From an uncultured Oscillibacter sp. (lineage in GTDB: Bacteria > Bacillota > Clostridia > Oscillospirales > Oscillospiraceae), in contig UQVS01000002.1 in NCBI GenBank assembly GCA_900544615.1, positions 1 through 64,000 on the forward strand: a stretch of DNA of 64,000 nucleotides, written 5' to 3'. Below the pieces are notes generated by a model. It was not told where the DNA came from and made no database searches. It saw only the letters and a program-made list of their open reading frames with translations. This document shows positions 39,534 through 48,769 of this stretch, piece by piece. The number at the start of each line of letters is the position of its first letter. Position 1 is the stretch's first letter. The position numbers and the translations under genes were made by a program.

Positions 39534-40901
39534 TCAGTATCCGTTTACGATGCTGTCCAGCACCTTGCCGGCCACGGTTCCGGCCACAGAGCTGCCGCCG
39601 CCGCCGTTTTCCACCAGCACCACGAAGGCATAGGGCGCGTCTTCGTTTTGCAGGAAGCCTGCAAACCAGGCGTGGGGCGTCTGCCCCTCCCCTGCCTCCG
39701 CCGTGCCGGATTTGGCGCACAGCTCCATGTTGGGAAAGCGCTTGGTGCCATAGGTCTCCGTCACGTTGTTGGCCATGTATTCCGTGACAGTTGCCGCCGT
39801 TTTGCTGTCAATAAGCTGCTTTGTATGCCGGGTGATATGGGGCAGGGACGGGATACCCAGAGACGAGACGGTTCTCTCAATAAGATACGGCTCCGCCGCC
39901 TTACCGCCGCCTGCGATGGCGCCCATCCACAGCAGCAGCCCGCAGGGGTTCACCAGATCGTGATACTGGCCGATGCCCGCCCAGCCCAGCTGGCCGTCCG
40001 TGATCCCCTCCCAGTCAAAGGAGCCTTTGGCGGTGGGCAGGCCGTCTACGGAACAGGCGCTGGTCAGCCCCGCCTTTTCCGTGTATTTCTTCAGGGTGTC
40101 CGCCCCCAGCTCCTCCGCGATCTGTGCAAACGCCACGTTGCAGGAGTGGGCGAAAGCCTCCTTCAGCGTCTGCTCCCCGTGAACGCCGGAACAGGTGATG
40201 GTTTCGTCCCCAATCTGGACGCTGCCGGTGCAGTTCCATGTCCGGCTTTCCGCGTCTGGCAGGTTTTCCAGCGCCGCCGTCAGGGTCACAGTCTTGAACA
40301 CCGACCCCGGCACAAAGGTCGAGGACAGGAAGCGGTTCAGGTAAGCGCCCTGATAGCGGTCGTTCTCCTCCAGATCCGCCGGGACATTCATGGGATCATA
40401 GCTGGGAGACGACACCATGCACAGGATCTCGCCGGTTTTATAGTTGTACACCGCCACCGTTCCGGCATGGCCGTTCAGCGCCTCATACGCCTCGTAGTTA
40501 TACCGGGCGTCAAGGGTCAGATACAGGTCGCTGCCCTGCGCCGCGCCGAACGCGCCGCTGAGCAGGTTATATCCCGTCAGCTTGTCGGCAAAGGCGTTCA
40601 GAACGCCGGTGCCGATCTTGCCGTACAGATCCCCCACCGCATGGAGGGTCGCCTTGCGGACTTCCGCACCGTCGTAATAGGTGCGGTGGCCGTTCTCCAC
40701 GGAGGACAGCACGTCCCCATCCCGATCCAGCACCGTGCCGGAGATAAGCACGCCGTTGGAATCGTACAGATGGCGGTTGAAGGCGGAGGAAGCCCACTTG
40801 CCGCCCTCGGCGAAGTATTTGATGACGAATACCAGCATCCCCGCCGCCAGCAGGATGGCCAGCGCCAGACACACCACAGCCCGTTTTTCAATTTTACGCA
40901 T
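39534..40901 (-). CDS. PBP2/FtsI-type peptidoglycan transpeptidase
   Basis: A 455-residue class B penicillin-binding protein. There is one N-terminal membrane helix (about 9-29), then a short dimerisation segment and the transpeptidase domain. Active-site motifs are Ser200-Val-Phe-Lys203 (PGSVFKTV), Ser254-Cys-Asn256 and Lys398-Ser-Gly-Thr401 (CAKSGTAEAG). It lacks the long pedestal of FtsI, matching the PbpA type that pairs with an FtsW/RodA polymerase. The ATG at 40901 has AAAGGAG upstream. It overlaps the 3' end of the FHA-FtsW gene by eight bases, so the glycosyltransferase and transpeptidase are cotranslated. Confidence 0.92.
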   Translation of the reverse strand: MRKIEKRAVVCLALAILLAAGMLVFVIKYFAEGGKWASSAFNRHLYDSNGVLISGTVLDRDGDVLSSVENGHRTYYDGAEVRKATLHAVGDLYGKIGTGVLNAFADKLTGYNLLSGAFGAAQGSDLYLTLDARYNYEAYEALNGHAGTVAVYNYKTGEILCMVSSPSYDPMNVPADLEENDRYQGAYLNRFLSSTFVPGSVFKTVTLTAALENLPDAESRTWNCTGSVQIGDETITCSGVHGEQTLKEAFAHSCNVAFAQIAEELGADTLKKYTEKAGLTSACSVDGLPTAKGSFDWEGITDGQLGWAGIGQYHDLVNPCGLLLWMGAIAGGGKAAEPYLIERTVSSLGIPSLPHITRHTKQLIDSKTAATVTEYMANNVTETYGTKRFPNMELCAKSGTAEAGEGQTPHAWFAGFLQNEDAPYAFVVLVENGGGGSSVAGTVAGKVLDSIVNGY

Positions 40902-42678
40902 CGTCAGGCTCCTTTCCAAAGGGATCATCCACTGCCGCCGTCCGCCGGGCCGTTTCCTCTTTCAGCTTCCGCTGCGGCATCCGGCCAATGGCAAAGCTGG
41001 CATCCTCGCGGGTGTCCATGGTCTTCAGGTAGGCAAGCAGCCCCCATGCGGAGATCATGGCGGAGCCGCCGTTGGACACAAACGGGAAGGTCACGCCGGT
41101 CAGGGGCAGAATATCCACGGAGCCGAACACATTCAGGCAGGTCTGAAACACCAGCAGGGAGCCAGCCGCGCAGGCGGCAATGGTGTAAAAGCTGGACCGG
41201 CCCGCACGGGAAGCCCGGACGGCGAACCACGCCAGCGTGAGAATACACGCCACCGCCAGCAGGGCAATGACCAGCCCCCACTCCTCGCTCAGCATCCCGA
41301 ACACCAGATCCGTATCGCCGGCTGGAATGTTTTCCAGCCAGCCATTCCCGGCGCCCATACCGAACAGACCGCCGGAAGCCGCCGCCGACATGGTGCGTGT
41401 CTGCTGGTAGCCGGAACCGGAGGCCGCCTCCCACGCGTGGCCCCACGCCGCAAAGCGGCTGAGAATATAGGGCTTGAACTTCACAATGATCCCCGCGCCG
41501 AACACCGCGCCGCCGCAGATCAGGGCAAGGGTCGCCGCATCCCCAGAACGAAGATAGGCAATGACCAGAAAGGTGACAAAGAAGATCGCCGCCGTGCCGA
41601 AGTCGCTCATCAGCCCCAGCAGGCCGATGCACACGCCGGTCAGGACAATGAACAGCGTCAGGTTCCGGCGGCGGAACAGCCGTTCCAGCGTGGCGGAACC
41701 GGCAAAAATGTAGCAGATCTTGGCGATCTCCGAGGGCTGGAAGGACAGGCCGCCCAACGTGATCCAGTTGGTCGCACCGAATTTGGCCTTGCCCAGCACC
41801 AGCGTGATGCCCAGCAGGCCGATGGCACCGGCGGCCATGAGCCACCGCAGCTTCTTCACCCGTTCCAGATCCCGCAGAAACAGCCCCAGCGTCAGGAACA
41901 GTCCCACGCCGAGGATGATCGCCAGCAGCTGCTTGGGGAGGCTTCCCGGCACGCTGGAGGCCGTCACCGCAAGGGAGAGCGTGGACAGGTAAAACGCGAT
42001 GGTTTCCAGCTCAAATCCCACGCAGCGGCCCAGCCGCAGGATGGCTGCATAGAGCCACATGAACACCGTAAGGATCAGAAAGCAGCCGGGAATCAGGGGA
42101 CTGGTCTCCTCCCCCGCCGCTACAGTCAGCTGCAGGGCGGTGAGGATCTGGAACACCGTCAGCCACAAAAAGGACGGCCACATGGCGGCGGGGCGTTCCG
42201 CCTGCCGCTTCTTTTCCAGTTCCTCCCGCTCCCCAACGGTCTGGGGCAGAAACACCAGCGGCACGCCGCCCAGCGTAATGGTGTCCCCCAGCTTCACCGA
42301 AGCTCTGTCCGCAACGGTCCGGCCATTGACCGCCGTACCGCCCTTGGAGCCGAGGTCGTAGAGCGTCCAGCTCCCGTCATCCCCCCGGCACAGGGCTGCG
42401 TGCTGCCGGGAGATGCTGGGGTAGTTCAGCAGCACATCGGCGGATTTGCCCCGGCCGAGAATATTTTCCCAATGGGTCAGGGGGATGCCGCTGCCGTTGG
42501 GCAGGCTCAGCTGCGCCCAGACCTCCGGCGTATGGGGAAGGCGCAGCAAAGAGCGGATGGCCCGGATCAGGATCAGCGCCGACAGGATGGGAAACAGCAG
42601 CCGTGCAACGGCCGTATACCATTCAGATACCAGCGGGTGCGCCGCCAGCCATCCAATGGCCTGTGTAAACTCCTGCAA
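40894..42678 (-). CDS. FHA domain-FtsW/RodA/SpoVE fusion (SEDS peptidoglycan polymerase)
   Basis: 594 residues. One membrane helix (about 20-40) is followed by a cytosolic FHA domain (about 60-150; ILGRGKSADV, NYPSISRQHAAL, DLGSKGGTAVNG, the phosphothreonine-binding pattern), then about ten SEDS helices with FQPSEIAKI, SDFGTAAIFF and the loop GVTFPFVSNGGSAM. SEDS proteins polymerise lipid II; the FHA module suggests recruitment by a Ser/Thr-kinase-phosphorylated partner, as in actinobacterial FHA-RodA-PBP operons (analogy). It starts with TTG at 42678, seven bases after GGAGGG. Confidence 0.9.
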   Translation of the reverse strand: MQEFTQAIGWLAAHPLVSEWYTAVARLLFPILSALILIRAIRSLLRLPHTPEVWAQLSLPNGSGIPLTHWENILGRGKSADVLLNYPSISRQHAALCRGDDGSWTLYDLGSKGGTAVNGRTVADRASVKLGDTITLGGVPLVFLPQTVGEREELEKKRQAERPAAMWPSFLWLTVFQILTALQLTVAAGEETSPLIPGCFLILTVFMWLYAAILRLGRCVGFELETIAFYLSTLSLAVTASSVPGSLPKQLLAIILGVGLFLTLGLFLRDLERVKKLRWLMAAGAIGLLGITLVLGKAKFGATNWITLGGLSFQPSEIAKICYIFAGSATLERLFRRRNLTLFIVLTGVCIGLLGLMSDFGTAAIFFVTFLVIAYLRSGDAATLALICGGAVFGAGIIVKFKPYILSRFAAWGHAWEAASGSGYQQTRTMSAAASGGLFGMGAGNGWLENIPAGDTDLVFGMLSEEWGLVIALLAVACILTLAWFAVRASRAGRSSFYTIAACAAGSLLVFQTCLNVFGSVDILPLTGVTFPFVSNGGSAMISAWGLLAYLKTMDTREDASFAIGRMPQRKLKEETARRTAAVDDPFGKEPDDA

Positions 42679-42888
42679 ACAGCTCCCTCCTTTCAGACTT
42701 TTAAAAATTCAGCAGTAGTATATCATTTTTTTCATTCCGTGTACAGTCTTCCGAAAAAAGGTGCGCTCCCATTTTTCCGCTTTTCCCCTTGACCTTCTGT
42801 TCAAAATCCATTAAAATAAGAACTTGTATATGGTTATCACCCAGTGGGGACTTTTCCCCTCATCATATTGGAAAGGCCGATCGATATC

Positions 42889-43776
42889 ATGAATCATCCC
42901 TACAAAACGCGGGACGGCGGCGCTACCGTCACCATCTTCGTTCCCTACGACTGCAAGAACCATTGCCCCTTCTGCATCAACAAGGGCGAATACGCAGACA
43001 TGACTGGCTTCTCTCTGGAGAAGATCATCGAGAGCATCCGCCGGATGGATGCCATTACCCCCAAGTGCGACTTTGTGTTTACCGGCGGCGAGCCTTTCGC
43101 CGACATTGAGAAATTACAGCTCATGCTGGACGAGATTCCCACCACCCACCGGGTATTCATCAACACCACGCTGCCGGTGTCCCAGGACCAGACAGAGGAC
43201 GACATTCTTGCTTTCGCAGAGCGGAACAAGCACAAGATCACCTGCATCAACGTCTCCCGCCATATGCAACACTATGTGGTGGAGTCCAACGATTCCCTGC
43301 TTGCCCGGCTGCCGGTTCCCTTCCGCATCAACTGCGTGCTCTACAAGGATTATCCCAAGGAGAACCTGATCCCCTTTATTGAGCGCTTCCACAAGATCCC
43401 CGGCGCCAGCATTCAGTTCCGTTTTGACTACACCGCCACCACGCCGGAAAACCTCTATGAGCCGGACAAGATCCTCCATGACCTGAAGGAAGTGGCGGAA
43501 TACACCGGTCTGGACGGCTGCCGGATGCGCTGCGGCTTCCACTTTGACTATCAGGGCATGGAGCTGACCTATCACAAGACCCTGCCCTATTCCACCATTG
43601 TGGAAACAGATCCCAAGGACGGCGTTACCTACGACATTCTGTACGATATTCTCATCAAGCAGACCGGCGAGATTCACTCTGACTGGACCGGCGTGGTGAT
43701 GGACGTTCCCGCTTACGAAAAGGTTGTCTTTGAGCCTTACGACCTGAAATGGCTGGAGGGCGCTCCCCGGAAGTAA
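42889..43776 (+). CDS. Radical SAM protein
   Basis: A 295-residue radical SAM domain protein. The [4Fe-4S] cluster motif is Cys22-x3-Cys26-x2-Cys29 (DCKNHCPFC), the SAM-binding FTGGEPFADIEKL follows, then INTTLP and QFRFDYTA. The C-terminal portion has two Cys (GCRMRCGFHFDY), possibly an auxiliary-cluster or substrate motif. The target molecule is unknown. The ATG at 42889 has GGAAAGG at long spacing; an earlier GTG at 42844 is a weaker alternative. It is monocistronic, with a strong terminator behind it. Confidence 0.82.
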   Translation: MNHPYKTRDGGATVTIFVPYDCKNHCPFCINKGEYADMTGFSLEKIIESIRRMDAITPKCDFVFTGGEPFADIEKLQLMLDEIPTTHRVFINTTLPVSQDQTEDDILAFAERNKHKITCINVSRHMQHYVVESNDSLLARLPVPFRINCVLYKDYPKENLIPFIERFHKIPGASIQFRFDYTATTPENLYEPDKILHDLKEVAEYTGLDGCRMRCGFHFDYQGMELTYHKTLPYSTIVETDPKDGVTYDILYDILIKQTGEIHSDWTGVVMDVPAYEKVVFEPYDLKWLEGAPRK

Positions 43777-43803
43777 GGGAGCAAATCCGCGCACAAAAGG
43801 AAC

Positions 43804-43845
43804 ACGGGGATTCGGTATAAACCGAATCCCCGTTATTCTTTTTTC
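43804..43845 (+). terminator. Rho-independent terminator after the radical SAM gene
   Basis: A 13-bp stem (43804-43816 with 43821-43833) is followed by TATTCTTTTTT. Confidence 0.9.
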
Positions 43846-43856
43846 ACGAAAATCAG

Positions 43857-43885
43857 TGGATTGATCCTCTGTATTCCGCTATAAT
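43857..43885 (+). promoter_or_regulatory. Promoter of the 44022 membrane protein gene
   Basis: -35 TGGATT (43857-43862), 17-bp spacer, -10 TATAAT (43880-43885). The leader to the start is about 130 nt without further signals. Confidence 0.55.
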
Positions 43886-44021
43886 GGTCTCAGTCCCGGA
43901 TCTTTTCCAGCGCGTCCCAGCACTTTCCCATTCGGAAAGCTGTTCCGGGCGGCTCATTCCCGTCAGGCGGGTCTGCGCCATGATCTACAAAACAGAATTG
44001 AGTTGAACTGAGGTGGAACAC

Positions 44022-44873
44022 TTGAAAACATTCTTCAAAAGCAATATTGCAAAGATTGCCGCGCTGCTTCTCCTTGGGGTGCTTTCCTTCTGCTGGGCAG
44101 CCCCCTTTATGACGCAGCCGGAGACCTACCAGCGATCCATAGACTCCCTACAGGCAAAGCAGGAAACCGTGTTGGAGCTGGCAGCGGCTTCTACCGCCGC
44201 TTCCGCGGCCATCACCCTGCTGCCCGGCGACACGGCCACGCCGATTGCCGATAAGCTGGCAGATCTGAGTGGGTACTTTCTCATCGTTCTCTGTGCGATC
44301 TTTCTGGAAAAATACCTGCTGACCATCACAGCCGGCGCCGCCTTCCGGCTCCTCTTTCCGCTGGCCTTCCTGCTGCTCATTGCATATGTTTTTCGAGGCA
44401 GGAAGCTTTTTGCAATGCTGGCTATAAAGCTGATCTGCTTCGGCGTCGCCATTATGCTGATTATTCCTGCCAGCGTTTATGTGTCGGACACGATTGAAAA
44501 CACCTACAGCGCATCCATCAATGCCGCCATTGAAAGTGCCAAAACCACCGTGAAAGAGGCCGAGGCCGCAGAAAGCGCTGCCAGCGGTCAGGAGGAGACA
44601 ACCGGGCTGTCCGGTCTGCTCTCCAAAGTCACTGACGGCATCAGCAAAGCCGCCGCAGAAACCGTGGGCCGTTTCAAGCAGGTGCTGAACAATCTGATCG
44701 AAGCGCTGGCCGTCATGCTGGTGACCTCCTGCCTGATTCCGATCCTTGTGATCCTGTTCTTCCTGTGGCTGGTAAAGCTCATCACCGGCGTCAGCATCCA
44801 GCTGCCGGGGCGCGGCAGCGTCGGAAAAGTCCATCCGCTGACGTCTCCTGACGACTGCGGCGAAGCCGACTGA
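44022..44873 (+). CDS. Conserved integral membrane protein, function unknown
   Basis: A 283-residue protein with an N-terminal helix (IAKIAALLLLGVLSFCWAAP), a central pair or trio of helices (GYFLIVLCAIFLEKYLLTI, LLFPLAFLLLIAYVF, IKLICFGVAIMLIIPAS) and a C-terminal helix (MLVTSCLIPILVILFFLWLV). A periplasmic, Ala/Glu/Ser-rich, probably coiled segment lies around 165-220. I prefer the TTG at 44022, five bases after GAGGTGG; the GTG at 44013 overlaps that ribosome site. No family is recognised and there is no operon partner. Confidence 0.7.
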   Translation: MKTFFKSNIAKIAALLLLGVLSFCWAAPFMTQPETYQRSIDSLQAKQETVLELAAASTAASAAITLLPGDTATPIADKLADLSGYFLIVLCAIFLEKYLLTITAGAAFRLLFPLAFLLLIAYVFRGRKLFAMLAIKLICFGVAIMLIIPASVYVSDTIENTYSASINAAIESAKTTVKEAEAAESAASGQEETTGLSGLLSKVTDGISKAAAETVGRFKQVLNNLIEALAVMLVTSCLIPILVILFFLWLVKLITGVSIQLPGRGSVGKVHPLTSPDDCGEAD

Positions 44874-44911
44874 GCCACGACATAGCCGCCCGGCCTATAC
44901 ATATCCATAAG

Positions 44912-44948
44912 AATCCCCGCCGCCTGCAAGCAGGCGGCGGGGATTTTC
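44912..44948 (+). terminator. Strong terminator hairpin between convergent genes
   Basis: A 16-bp perfect GC-rich stem (44912-44927 with 44930-44945) is followed by TTT. It lies between the convergent membrane protein and COG0523 genes. Confidence 0.8.
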
Positions 44949-44985
44949 CGTATTATGCGATTTTCAGGGGCTGCTCCGCAGGTTC

Positions 44986-45918
44986 TCAGAAGGTGACAAC
45001 CTCGTTGGCAGGCTTCTCGCAGGGCTTGATGGACACAATGTGCATCACCGGGCCTTTTCCCTTGTAGGCGGGGTGGTTTTCCAGAGCCATACGGGCTTCC
45101 ACTTCCACCCAGTCCCGGTTCTTATACTTACTCAGGTCCATGCCCTTGGCCACCAGCCCCATGAACTGCACGTCGTTTTCACAGCAGACCATGGCAAACC
45201 GGCCGGGGCAGTGGGTGCCGGGATACTTCTTGGAGTGACACATGAGCAGCTTCATGTGGACGATTTTCCCCGCCCAGCGGTCGGGATAGTCCATCACGTC
45301 CACATACCAGACGCCATAATCGTTGTCCGGGATGTCAATGACCTTCTGATCCAGATCAAAGGGACAGACCTCGCCGTTGTTGTAATCCTCGCTGTTGCCC
45401 TCCAGATCCTCCAGATAGATGTCCGCCCGGCGGTTCACCATCCGCAGATTCCGCTTCCGCAGAGACGCCTTCAGCTCGTCCGTGCAGCGGTTGAACACCA
45501 GCAGATCGGCGTTGGTGATTTTCTCCATCATGATCTGGCCCATGTTTTTGGCGTACATATCAAAGGTGTTGGCGTCCACAAATGTCATCACCTGATAAAG
45601 CACCCAGTTGGCGGGCAGCACCTCCCGGTACAGCCGCTCCATGGACCACATCCCGTTGTACTCAATAATGACCTGTTGGGGTTTGTACTCCTTTTCCCAC
45701 GCCTTGCACTGGGAACAGGTCAGGGCAGTTTCCTCGTCCACCGTGACTACCGTCACGTTGTCCAGCGCCTTCTGCTCATACTCCAGCTCGCCCTCCTCGC
45801 AGCAGATCAGCAGGGTCTGATCTTCGCGGGCAAAGCCGTCCTCTAAAACACCGTTGATAAAATCGGTCTTGCCGCCGTCCAGAAAGCCGGCGATCAGATA
45901 TACAGGAATATCAGCCAT
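44986..45918 (-). CDS. COG0523-like GTPase with TIGR03943-type C-terminus
   Basis: A 310-residue P-loop protein related to CobW/COG0523 metallochaperones. Walker A is GFLDGGKT (11-18) and a guanine-recognition-like segment is FNRCTDEL. Where metallochaperones have CxCC, this protein has TCSQCKAW (two Cys). The C-terminal half (DIPDNDYGVWYVDVMDYPDR, PGRFAMVCCENDVQFMG) resembles the TIGR03943/DUF1980 domain found with such GTPases. GAATCTCATGG precedes the ATG. It lies 12 bp after the His-rich COG0523 gene, so the two proteins probably act together in metal handling; the metal is not shown by sequence. Confidence 0.78.
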   Translation of the reverse strand: MADIPVYLIAGFLDGGKTDFINGVLEDGFAREDQTLLICCEEGELEYEQKALDNVTVVTVDEETALTCSQCKAWEKEYKPQQVIIEYNGMWSMERLYREVLPANWVLYQVMTFVDANTFDMYAKNMGQIMMEKITNADLLVFNRCTDELKASLRKRNLRMVNRRADIYLEDLEGNSEDYNNGEVCPFDLDQKVIDIPDNDYGVWYVDVMDYPDRWAGKIVHMKLLMCHSKKYPGTHCPGRFAMVCCENDVQFMGLVAKGMDLSKYKNRDWVEVEARMALENHPAYKGKGPVMHIVSIKPCEKPANEVVTF

Positions 45919-45930
45919 GAGATTCTTCGC

Positions 45931-47070
45931 TTACAGGCCGAACAGCTCTGCCAGCTTATCCTCCTTCAGATTGGAACCGATCACGCACAGGCGGCCGGTG
46001 TAGTCGGGATGGCCTGCCCGGATCTCATGCTCCTCCGGCACATAGTCGAATTCGATCCATGCGCCGTCCGCGCCGTTCACGATGCCCTTGGCCCGGAGGA
46101 TCGCACCGTACTCGCCGGAATCCAGCGCGGTCAGAATCCGGTCAATATCCGTCTGGGCATAGACCTTCGGCGTCTCCTTGCCCCAGGAGATAAACACCTC
46201 ATCGGCATGGTGATGGTGGTGATGATCATGGCAGGAGCAGTTGGGATCGTCGCACTCGTCCTCATCGTGGTCGTGGTGATGATGCTCATGGTCATGCTCA
46301 TCGTGGTCGTGATGATGCTCATGCTCATCGTGATCGTCATCATCGTCATGGTGATGGTGGCAGGAGCAGTTGGGATCGTCGCACTCCTCCCCGTCGTGAT
46401 GATGGTGATGATGCTCATGCTCATCGGCTTCATGCTCTGCCCGCATCTTCTCCAGCAGCTCGTCCGCAAGGGACACCTTCTCGATGGCGGAGAGGATGGC
46501 CTTGCCGTCCAGCTCATCCCACGGGGTGGTGATGATGGCGGCGTCGGCATTCTTTTCCCGCAGCATGGCCACGGCAGCCTCCAGTTTCTCCTGAGTCATC
46601 TTCTGGGTACGGGAGAGGATGATGGTGCCGGCGGCCTCGATCTGGTTGTTATAGAACTCGCCGAAGTTCTTCATGTAGACTTTCACCTTGGTGGCGTCCG
46701 CCACAGTGACGAAGCTGTTGAGCTTCATGTCCGGCACGTCCTTCACGGTGTTCTCCACCGCCACGATCACGTCGCTGAGCTTGCCCACGCCGGAAGGCTC
46801 AATGAGGATGCGGTCAGGGTGGAACTGATTCTGCACGTCCTTCAGCGCCTTGTTGAAGTCGCCCACCAGAGAGCAGCAGATGCAGCCTGCGGACATTTCG
46901 GAGATCTGGATGCCGGACTCCTTCAGGAAGCCGCCGTCAATGTTGATCTCGCCGAACTCGTTTTCAATCAGCACCAGCTGTTCGCCCTTGTAGGCTTCCG
47001 CCAGCAGCTTTTTGATGAGAGTGGTCTTACCGGCGCCCAAAAAGCCGGAAACAATATCAATTTTCGTCAT
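45931..47070 (-). CDS. COG0523 GTPase metallochaperone with long His/Asp-rich insert
   Basis: A 379-residue GTPase of the CobW/ZNG1/YeiR group. Walker A is GFLGAGKT (9-16), Walker B-type EPSGVG, and the metal site is Cys63-Ile-Cys65-Cys66 (GCICCSL). A C-terminal CobW_C domain begins near 295. Between the two domains lies an extraordinary metal-binding insert (about 213-295) of alternating His, Asp and Glu with two copies of ECDDPNCSCH separated by a HDEHEHHHDHDE stretch. Such inserts store or sense Zn, Ni or Co. The start at 47070 (MTKIDIV) has AAGGACGG upstream. Confidence 0.9.
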   Translation of the reverse strand: MTKIDIVSGFLGAGKTTLIKKLLAEAYKGEQLVLIENEFGEINIDGGFLKESGIQISEMSAGCICCSLVGDFNKALKDVQNQFHPDRILIEPSGVGKLSDVIVAVENTVKDVPDMKLNSFVTVADATKVKVYMKNFGEFYNNQIEAAGTIILSRTQKMTQEKLEAAVAMLREKNADAAIITTPWDELDGKAILSAIEKVSLADELLEKMRAEHEADEHEHHHHHHDGEECDDPNCSCHHHHDDDDDHDEHEHHHDHDEHDHEHHHHDHDEDECDDPNCSCHDHHHHHHADEVFISWGKETPKVYAQTDIDRILTALDSGEYGAILRAKGIVNGADGAWIEFDYVPEEHEIRAGHPDYTGRLCVIGSNLKEDKLAELFGL

Positions 47071-47221
47071 GGTATCCGTCCTTTTCAAAAATTTTATACC
47101 ACGGTTATCATACCACGAAATTGCAAAAATGCAACGCTGTCACAGAAAGTTTACAGCTTTTCGGGTCTGAATTTTTCGGATTCCGCCGCATTTTCCCCGG
47201 AAAAGCAGGAAGCCGGCTTCC

Positions 47222-47869
47222 TCAGCCCTTTCGGTACTCTGGCTTCCAGAGAAGCTCTTCAAAGCTTTTGATGTACACATCGCAAAAGGCGCGCATCTCT
47301 TTTTCATCCGCCGCAAAAAAGCCGTCATAGACGCCGACTACCCGCATTTTTGCACTGCGCGCGCCCTTGCAGGCTGCCAGACTGTCGTCAAACAGAGTGC
47401 AGGACTGAGGCTCTACGCCGCAGCGCTCCGCAACGTGCAGCCACAGCTCCCTGTTTTTCTTCTCGATGCCCAGCTCCTGTGCAAAGGTCACAGACTCAAA
47501 GTATTTCATGAGATCCAGCTTTTCCATAGCGGTGCGGCAGTGTACCGGCACGCTGGAGGTCACCAGCGCCATCCGCCGGTTTTCCGACCTGCACTGCTTC
47601 AAAAACGCCCGGACGCCGGGCTTCACCGTCACATGGGCATAGGCGTCTTTGGCAAGATCCATCCACTCCGCCATAATGGCCTCCTCGCTCTCCGGCAGAT
47701 GGCAGAACTCTTTCGTAAACTTGGCAGCCAGTGGAAAAATGGTGTGAGCCACCCCCTCATAATAGGCTTTGGTATAGGGCAGGCCCCGCCGGGCCAGGAA
47801 TTCCCTGTCCACGTCCTTCCAGACGTTGTTGGAATCAATGAGGGTACCGTCCATATCAAATAGATACAT
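47222..47869 (-). CDS. HAD-superfamily phosphatase
   Basis: A 215-residue cytosolic hydrolase of the beta-phosphoglucomutase/phosphoglycolate phosphatase type. Motif I is DMDGT (nucleophile Asp5, acid Asp7), motif II VTSS, the motif III Lys lies in IEKKNRELW, and motif IV is FDDSLAAC. A helical cap domain lies between. The substrate is unknown. The start at 47869 (MYLFDMDG) follows AAGGAG; the longer frame would overlap the glycosylase gene. It is the second gene after the alkyladenine glycosylase gene (13-bp gap). Confidence 0.85.
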   Translation of the reverse strand: MYLFDMDGTLIDSNNVWKDVDREFLARRGLPYTKAYYEGVAHTIFPLAAKFTKEFCHLPESEEAIMAEWMDLAKDAYAHVTVKPGVRAFLKQCRSENRRMALVTSSVPVHCRTAMEKLDLMKYFESVTFAQELGIEKKNRELWLHVAERCGVEPQSCTLFDDSLAACKGARSAKMRVVGVYDGFFAADEKEMRAFCDVYIKSFEELLWKPEYRKG

Positions 47870-47882
47870 CTTAAAACGCTCC

Positions 47883-48503
47883 TTATCTGCTGTCTTTTTC
47901 CAGCCAGAACCGCCATGGGAAGTCTCTGGCTTCCTCCGCATAGTCCACGCCGATCCGGGGACCGGAGCAGAGATGCTCCGGCTCGATGGGTAGATCCTTC
48001 AGCCCGACGTCTGCCATGGAATCGCAGAGGAACAGGGTATCGCCCTCCAGGTCCAGCCGGTTCTGCGCTGTGGTAAGATCCAGCGCTTTGCAGACCTTGC
48101 CGGGGCCGTTGAGGAAGTTCTTCTTTCGGTAGGCGTTCATGGGCGCGTCCCCATACCGCAGGCGCTGCATGACTTCCGTCCCCGCAGCAGGCTCCAGCCC
48201 CCGCAGCAGCACGGCGGCAGGTTCCCCCTCCGGCTCCGTGACAAAGTTCAGGCAGTGATACATCCCGTAAATCAAATAGATATACGCATGGCCCGGCCCC
48301 ATGAACAGCGTCTCCGTCCGTGGGGTGCGTCGGTAATTGTAGGCGTGGCAGGCCTTGTCGCACCGGCCGATATATGCCTCGGTTTCCGTGATCCGGCCCG
48401 CCAGCAGCGTGCCGTCCCGGTTCCGCACCAGATATTTGCCCAGCAGCATCCGGGCAATGGCAAGGGTGTCCCCGTCAAAAAAATCATGGCGCAGTCTGGC
48501 CAT
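47883..48503 (-). CDS. 3-methyladenine DNA glycosylase (AAG/MPG family)
   Basis: A 206-residue base-excision repair enzyme removing alkylated purines and hypoxanthine. Family blocks are visible: FFDGDTLAIARMLLGKYLVR, ITETEAYIGRCDKACHAYNY (catalytic Glu in ETEAY), GPGHAYIYLIYGMYHCLNFV, AVLLRGLEP, LNGPGKVCKALDL and GPRIGVDYA. AGGAGGGACTGCC precedes the ATG at 48503. It is probably cotranscribed with the downstream HAD phosphatase. Confidence 0.95.
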   Translation of the reverse strand: MARLRHDFFDGDTLAIARMLLGKYLVRNRDGTLLAGRITETEAYIGRCDKACHAYNYRRTPRTETLFMGPGHAYIYLIYGMYHCLNFVTEPEGEPAAVLLRGLEPAAGTEVMQRLRYGDAPMNAYRKKNFLNGPGKVCKALDLTTAQNRLDLEGDTLFLCDSMADVGLKDLPIEPEHLCSGPRIGVDYAEEARDFPWRFWLEKDSR

Positions 48504-48769
48504 GGCAGTCCCTCCTGTTATTTTGGCGGAAAATCAGTAAAAACCGACAAAAGCCGTCTGATTTTCTCTGCCGCCTTTGCGTTCTTCGGAGAAGTCGCCG
48601 TCCCCCTCTTGCAGTCCGGCCGCATTTCCTCTATAATCGCTATATTCGACATCTTGTGCATATTTTTTCATAATTATCCGTAAATATGCATTGGAAATTT
48701 ACGAGCATCCCACCGGGAAAATACCCGCTTTTACTGATCATACCATATCTCATGGGGAGGAGCAAGCAT

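Noticed and set aside
44013..44021. GTG start for the 44-kb membrane protein
   Set aside because: The GTG overlaps the GAGGTGG that serves the TTG nine bases later, and nothing resembling a ribosome site lies upstream of it.
46190..46440. Repetitive tract that resembles a CRISPR-like or satellite array
   Set aside because: The periodicity comes from His, Asp and Glu codons of the metallochaperone insert; there are no regular spacers, and the frame is open throughout.
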